A stretch of 22,190 nucleotides of DNA from a virus: positions 1 through 22,190 of IMG/VR virus record IMGVR_UViG_3300006789_000203, one strand, 5' to 3'. Shown here in pieces: positions 20,850 to 22,190 of the stretch. Numbering within the stretch: the stretch's first letter is position 1; each line of letters opens with the position of its first letter. The notes beneath the pieces are model-generated. The model did not search any database. It had not been told where the DNA came from and worked only from the letters and a program-made list of their open reading frames with translations. Both the position numbers and the translations under genes were made by a program.

Positions 20850-22190
20850 ATGGCAGTATCAAGCACAACAAGTAAAGTAAGTTATACAGCATCAGCATCA
20901 CAGACCGTATTTGCGTACACATTTAAGATATTCGCAGATGCAGATTTAAAGGTTTATGTTAATGATGTACTTAAAACACTAACAACAGACTACACAGTAT
21001 CTGATGCAGGGGAAACTGCAGGCGGTAATGTTACCTTTGGAACAGGATTATCAGCTTCCGATTCAGTAGTAATTGAAAGAGTCTTAACCCTTACCCAAGG
21101 AACGGACTATGTAGAGAACGATCCTTTCCCAGCAGAAACTCACGAAGATGCACTAGATAGATTAACTTTTATCACACAACAACATCAAGATGCTTTAGAT
21201 AGAACAGTTAAATTTGCTACTACGGTAACAGATGTAGGTGATGTAGAGGTATTAGGTTCAGCTACAGCTAGAGCAAGTAAATTATTTGCATTTGATTCTT
21301 CTGGTGGCTTAGACATTACTCAAGAAATCGGAGTTTACAAAGGTGGATGGGCTGCAACTACTGCTTATGTTGTTCGAGATATTGTTAAAGATACTGGTAA
21401 TAATAATATTTATATTTGTAATACCGTTCATACTGCTAGTGGTGCTTTACCAATTTCTAGTAATGCTGATTCAGCCAAATGGGATCTAATTGTAGACGCA
21501 GCAGCAGCAGCAACCTCTGCTACCGCAGCAGCGACTTCAGCTACGGCAGCTGCAAGTTCTGCCACAGCAGCAGCTAGTTCAGCTTCAGCAGCAGCTACTT
21601 CTAAAACTGGAGCAGATGCTGCTCAGACAGCAGCTGAGACTGCTCAGACAGCAGCTGAAACAGCAGAAACTAATGCAGAAACTGCTGAAACTAACGCTGA
21701 AACAGCAGAGACTAACGCAGAGACAGCAGAGACTAACGCAGCGTCTAGTGCAACAGCAGCAGCTTCTAGTGCTACCTCTGCTTCAACAAGTGCATCAACT
21801 GCTACGACAAAAGCAACAGCAGCAGCTTCTAGTGCGACAGCGGCTGCAAGTTCCGCAACGGCAGCTGCGACATCAGCCACTAACGCTGCGACATCAGCCA
21901 CGACTGCATCCACTCAAGCAACAAATGCTGCTACTTCAGCAACAACTGCTACGACTCAAGCTTCTACTGCTACTACTCAAGCAACAGCAGCAGCAGCGAG
22001 TGCAACAGCAGCAGCAGCTTCAGCAGATGCGTTTGATGATGTCTATCTAGGAGCTAAGGCTTCTGATCCAACATTAGATAATGATGGTGATGCTCTGACA
22101 GCAGGAGATATGTACTTTAATACAGGTACAGATAGAATGAGAGTTTATTCTGGAAGTGCTTGGGCAGATGTTGCTTTAGATAGTGCAACA
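20850..22190 (+). CDS. Tail fibre protein, 5' part (447 codons, truncated by window edge)
   Basis: The frame is open from ATG 20850 to the last base. Residues 1-130 (MAVSSTTSKVSYTASASQTVFAY..., VYVNDVLKTLTTDYTVSDAG, ERVLTLTQGTDYVENDPFPAE, LDRLTFITQQHQDALDRTVK) match the N-terminal adaptor domain of T7 gp17-type fibres, which binds the tail. Residues 131-215 include GVYKGGWAATTAYVVRDIV, a small carbohydrate-module-like segment. Residues 217-392 are almost pure Ala/Ser/Thr with a heptad-repeat core (258-299), a trimeric shaft. Residues 393-447 (DAFDDVYLGAKASDP..., AGDMYFNTGTDRMRVYSGSAWAD) are typical of the transition to the receptor-binding part, which lies outside the window. SD AGAGG. Confidence 0.88.
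   Translation, partial: MAVSSTTSKVSYTASASQTVFAYTFKIFADADLKVYVNDVLKTLTTDYTVSDAGETAGGNVTFGTGLSASDSVVIERVLTLTQGTDYVENDPFPAETHEDALDRLTFITQQHQDALDRTVKFATTVTDVGDVEVLGSATARASKLFAFDSSGGLDITQEIGVYKGGWAATTAYVVRDIVKDTGNNNIYICNTVHTASGALPISSNADSAKWDLIVDAAAAATSATAAATSATAAASSATAAASSASAAATSKTGADAAQTAAETAQTAAETAETNAETAETNAETAETNAETAETNAASSATAAASSATSASTSASTATTKATAAASSATAAASSATAAATSATNAATSATTASTQATNAATSATTATTQASTATTQATAAAASATAAAASADAFDDVYLGAKASDPTLDNDGDALTAGDMYFNTGTDRMRVYSGSAWADVALDSAT
21621..21746 (+). repeat. Six 21-bp heptad-coding tandem repeats in the tail fibre
   Basis: Six consecutive 21-base units encode AQTAAET, AQTAAET, AETNAET, AETNAET, AETNAET and AETNAAS. The amino-acid unit is exactly seven residues, the coiled-coil period, while codon choice varies between units (GCA/GCT, GAA/GAG, AAC/AAT), so the repeat is maintained for the protein and is not a fresh DNA duplication. 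Confidence 0.9.

Noticed and set aside
21644-21913. Ala/Val-rich minus-strand open frame
   Set aside because: Antisense reading of the same low-complexity shaft; no ribosome site and no start signals.
21616-22050. Open frame rich in Leu/Gln on the plus strand inside the fibre gene
   Set aside because: It is the +1-shifted reading of the GCA/ACA-rich fibre shaft, has no ribosome site, and the true frame is open from 20850.

Overview
The window is the late (virion assembly) region of a tailed double-stranded DNA phage or prophage with short-tailed, podovirus-like architecture. The evidence is the gene order on the plus strand: small and large terminase, portal of the T7 head-tail connector type, Bbp19-like small protein, scaffold, major capsid protein, probable decoration protein, tail adaptor (gp11-like), tail nozzle-like protein, three internal virion/ejection proteins (gp14-, gp15- and gp16-like positions) and a tail fibre that runs off the right edge. 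The DNA is AT-rich with Shine-Dalgarno (SD) sequences of AGGAG type, which fits a phage of Gram-negative bacteria. The host cannot be named from the window. I see no integrase, tRNA, rRNA, CRISPR array or insertion sequence.

Layout. Positions 1-1047 hold a compact leftward operon of four small genes, the last cut by the window edge. They are chained by ATGA/TAATG overlaps, and one is a 36-residue single-pass membrane protein. Positions 1048-1567 are a 520-base divergent control region with a good leftward sigma70-type promoter, a 20-bp near-perfect palindrome, AT-rich dyads and a C-rich stretch. Positions 1524-5206 hold packaging genes plus a cassette of small paralogous proteins with a shared C-terminal tail (KKKGRY..LLTGG...SLLGS), interrupted by a GNAT acetyltransferase. 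Positions 5216-9318 hold portal, scaffold and capsid genes. Positions 9380-20816 hold tail and ejection genes, including a 2237-residue protein. Positions 20850-22190 hold the 5' part of a tail fibre gene.

How the genes work together. Terminase loads DNA through the portal into a shell built on the scaffold from the capsid protein. The adaptor and nozzle proteins close the portal and form the stub tail, and the fibre binds the host. The gp14/15/16-like proteins would be stored in the head and ejected with the DNA. The giant one carries a probable ADP-ribosyltransferase-like domain and a zinc metallopeptidase motif, so it is likely a 'polyvalent' protein that also acts inside the host.

Points most worth a second look: the giant ejected protein; a very recent tandem duplication just after the large terminase gene whose breakpoints can be read at base level; the small-protein/GNAT cassette; the leftward operon with its hidden membrane protein; a possible leader peptide and hairpin before the small terminase gene; and a structured 167-base leader before the capsid gene.
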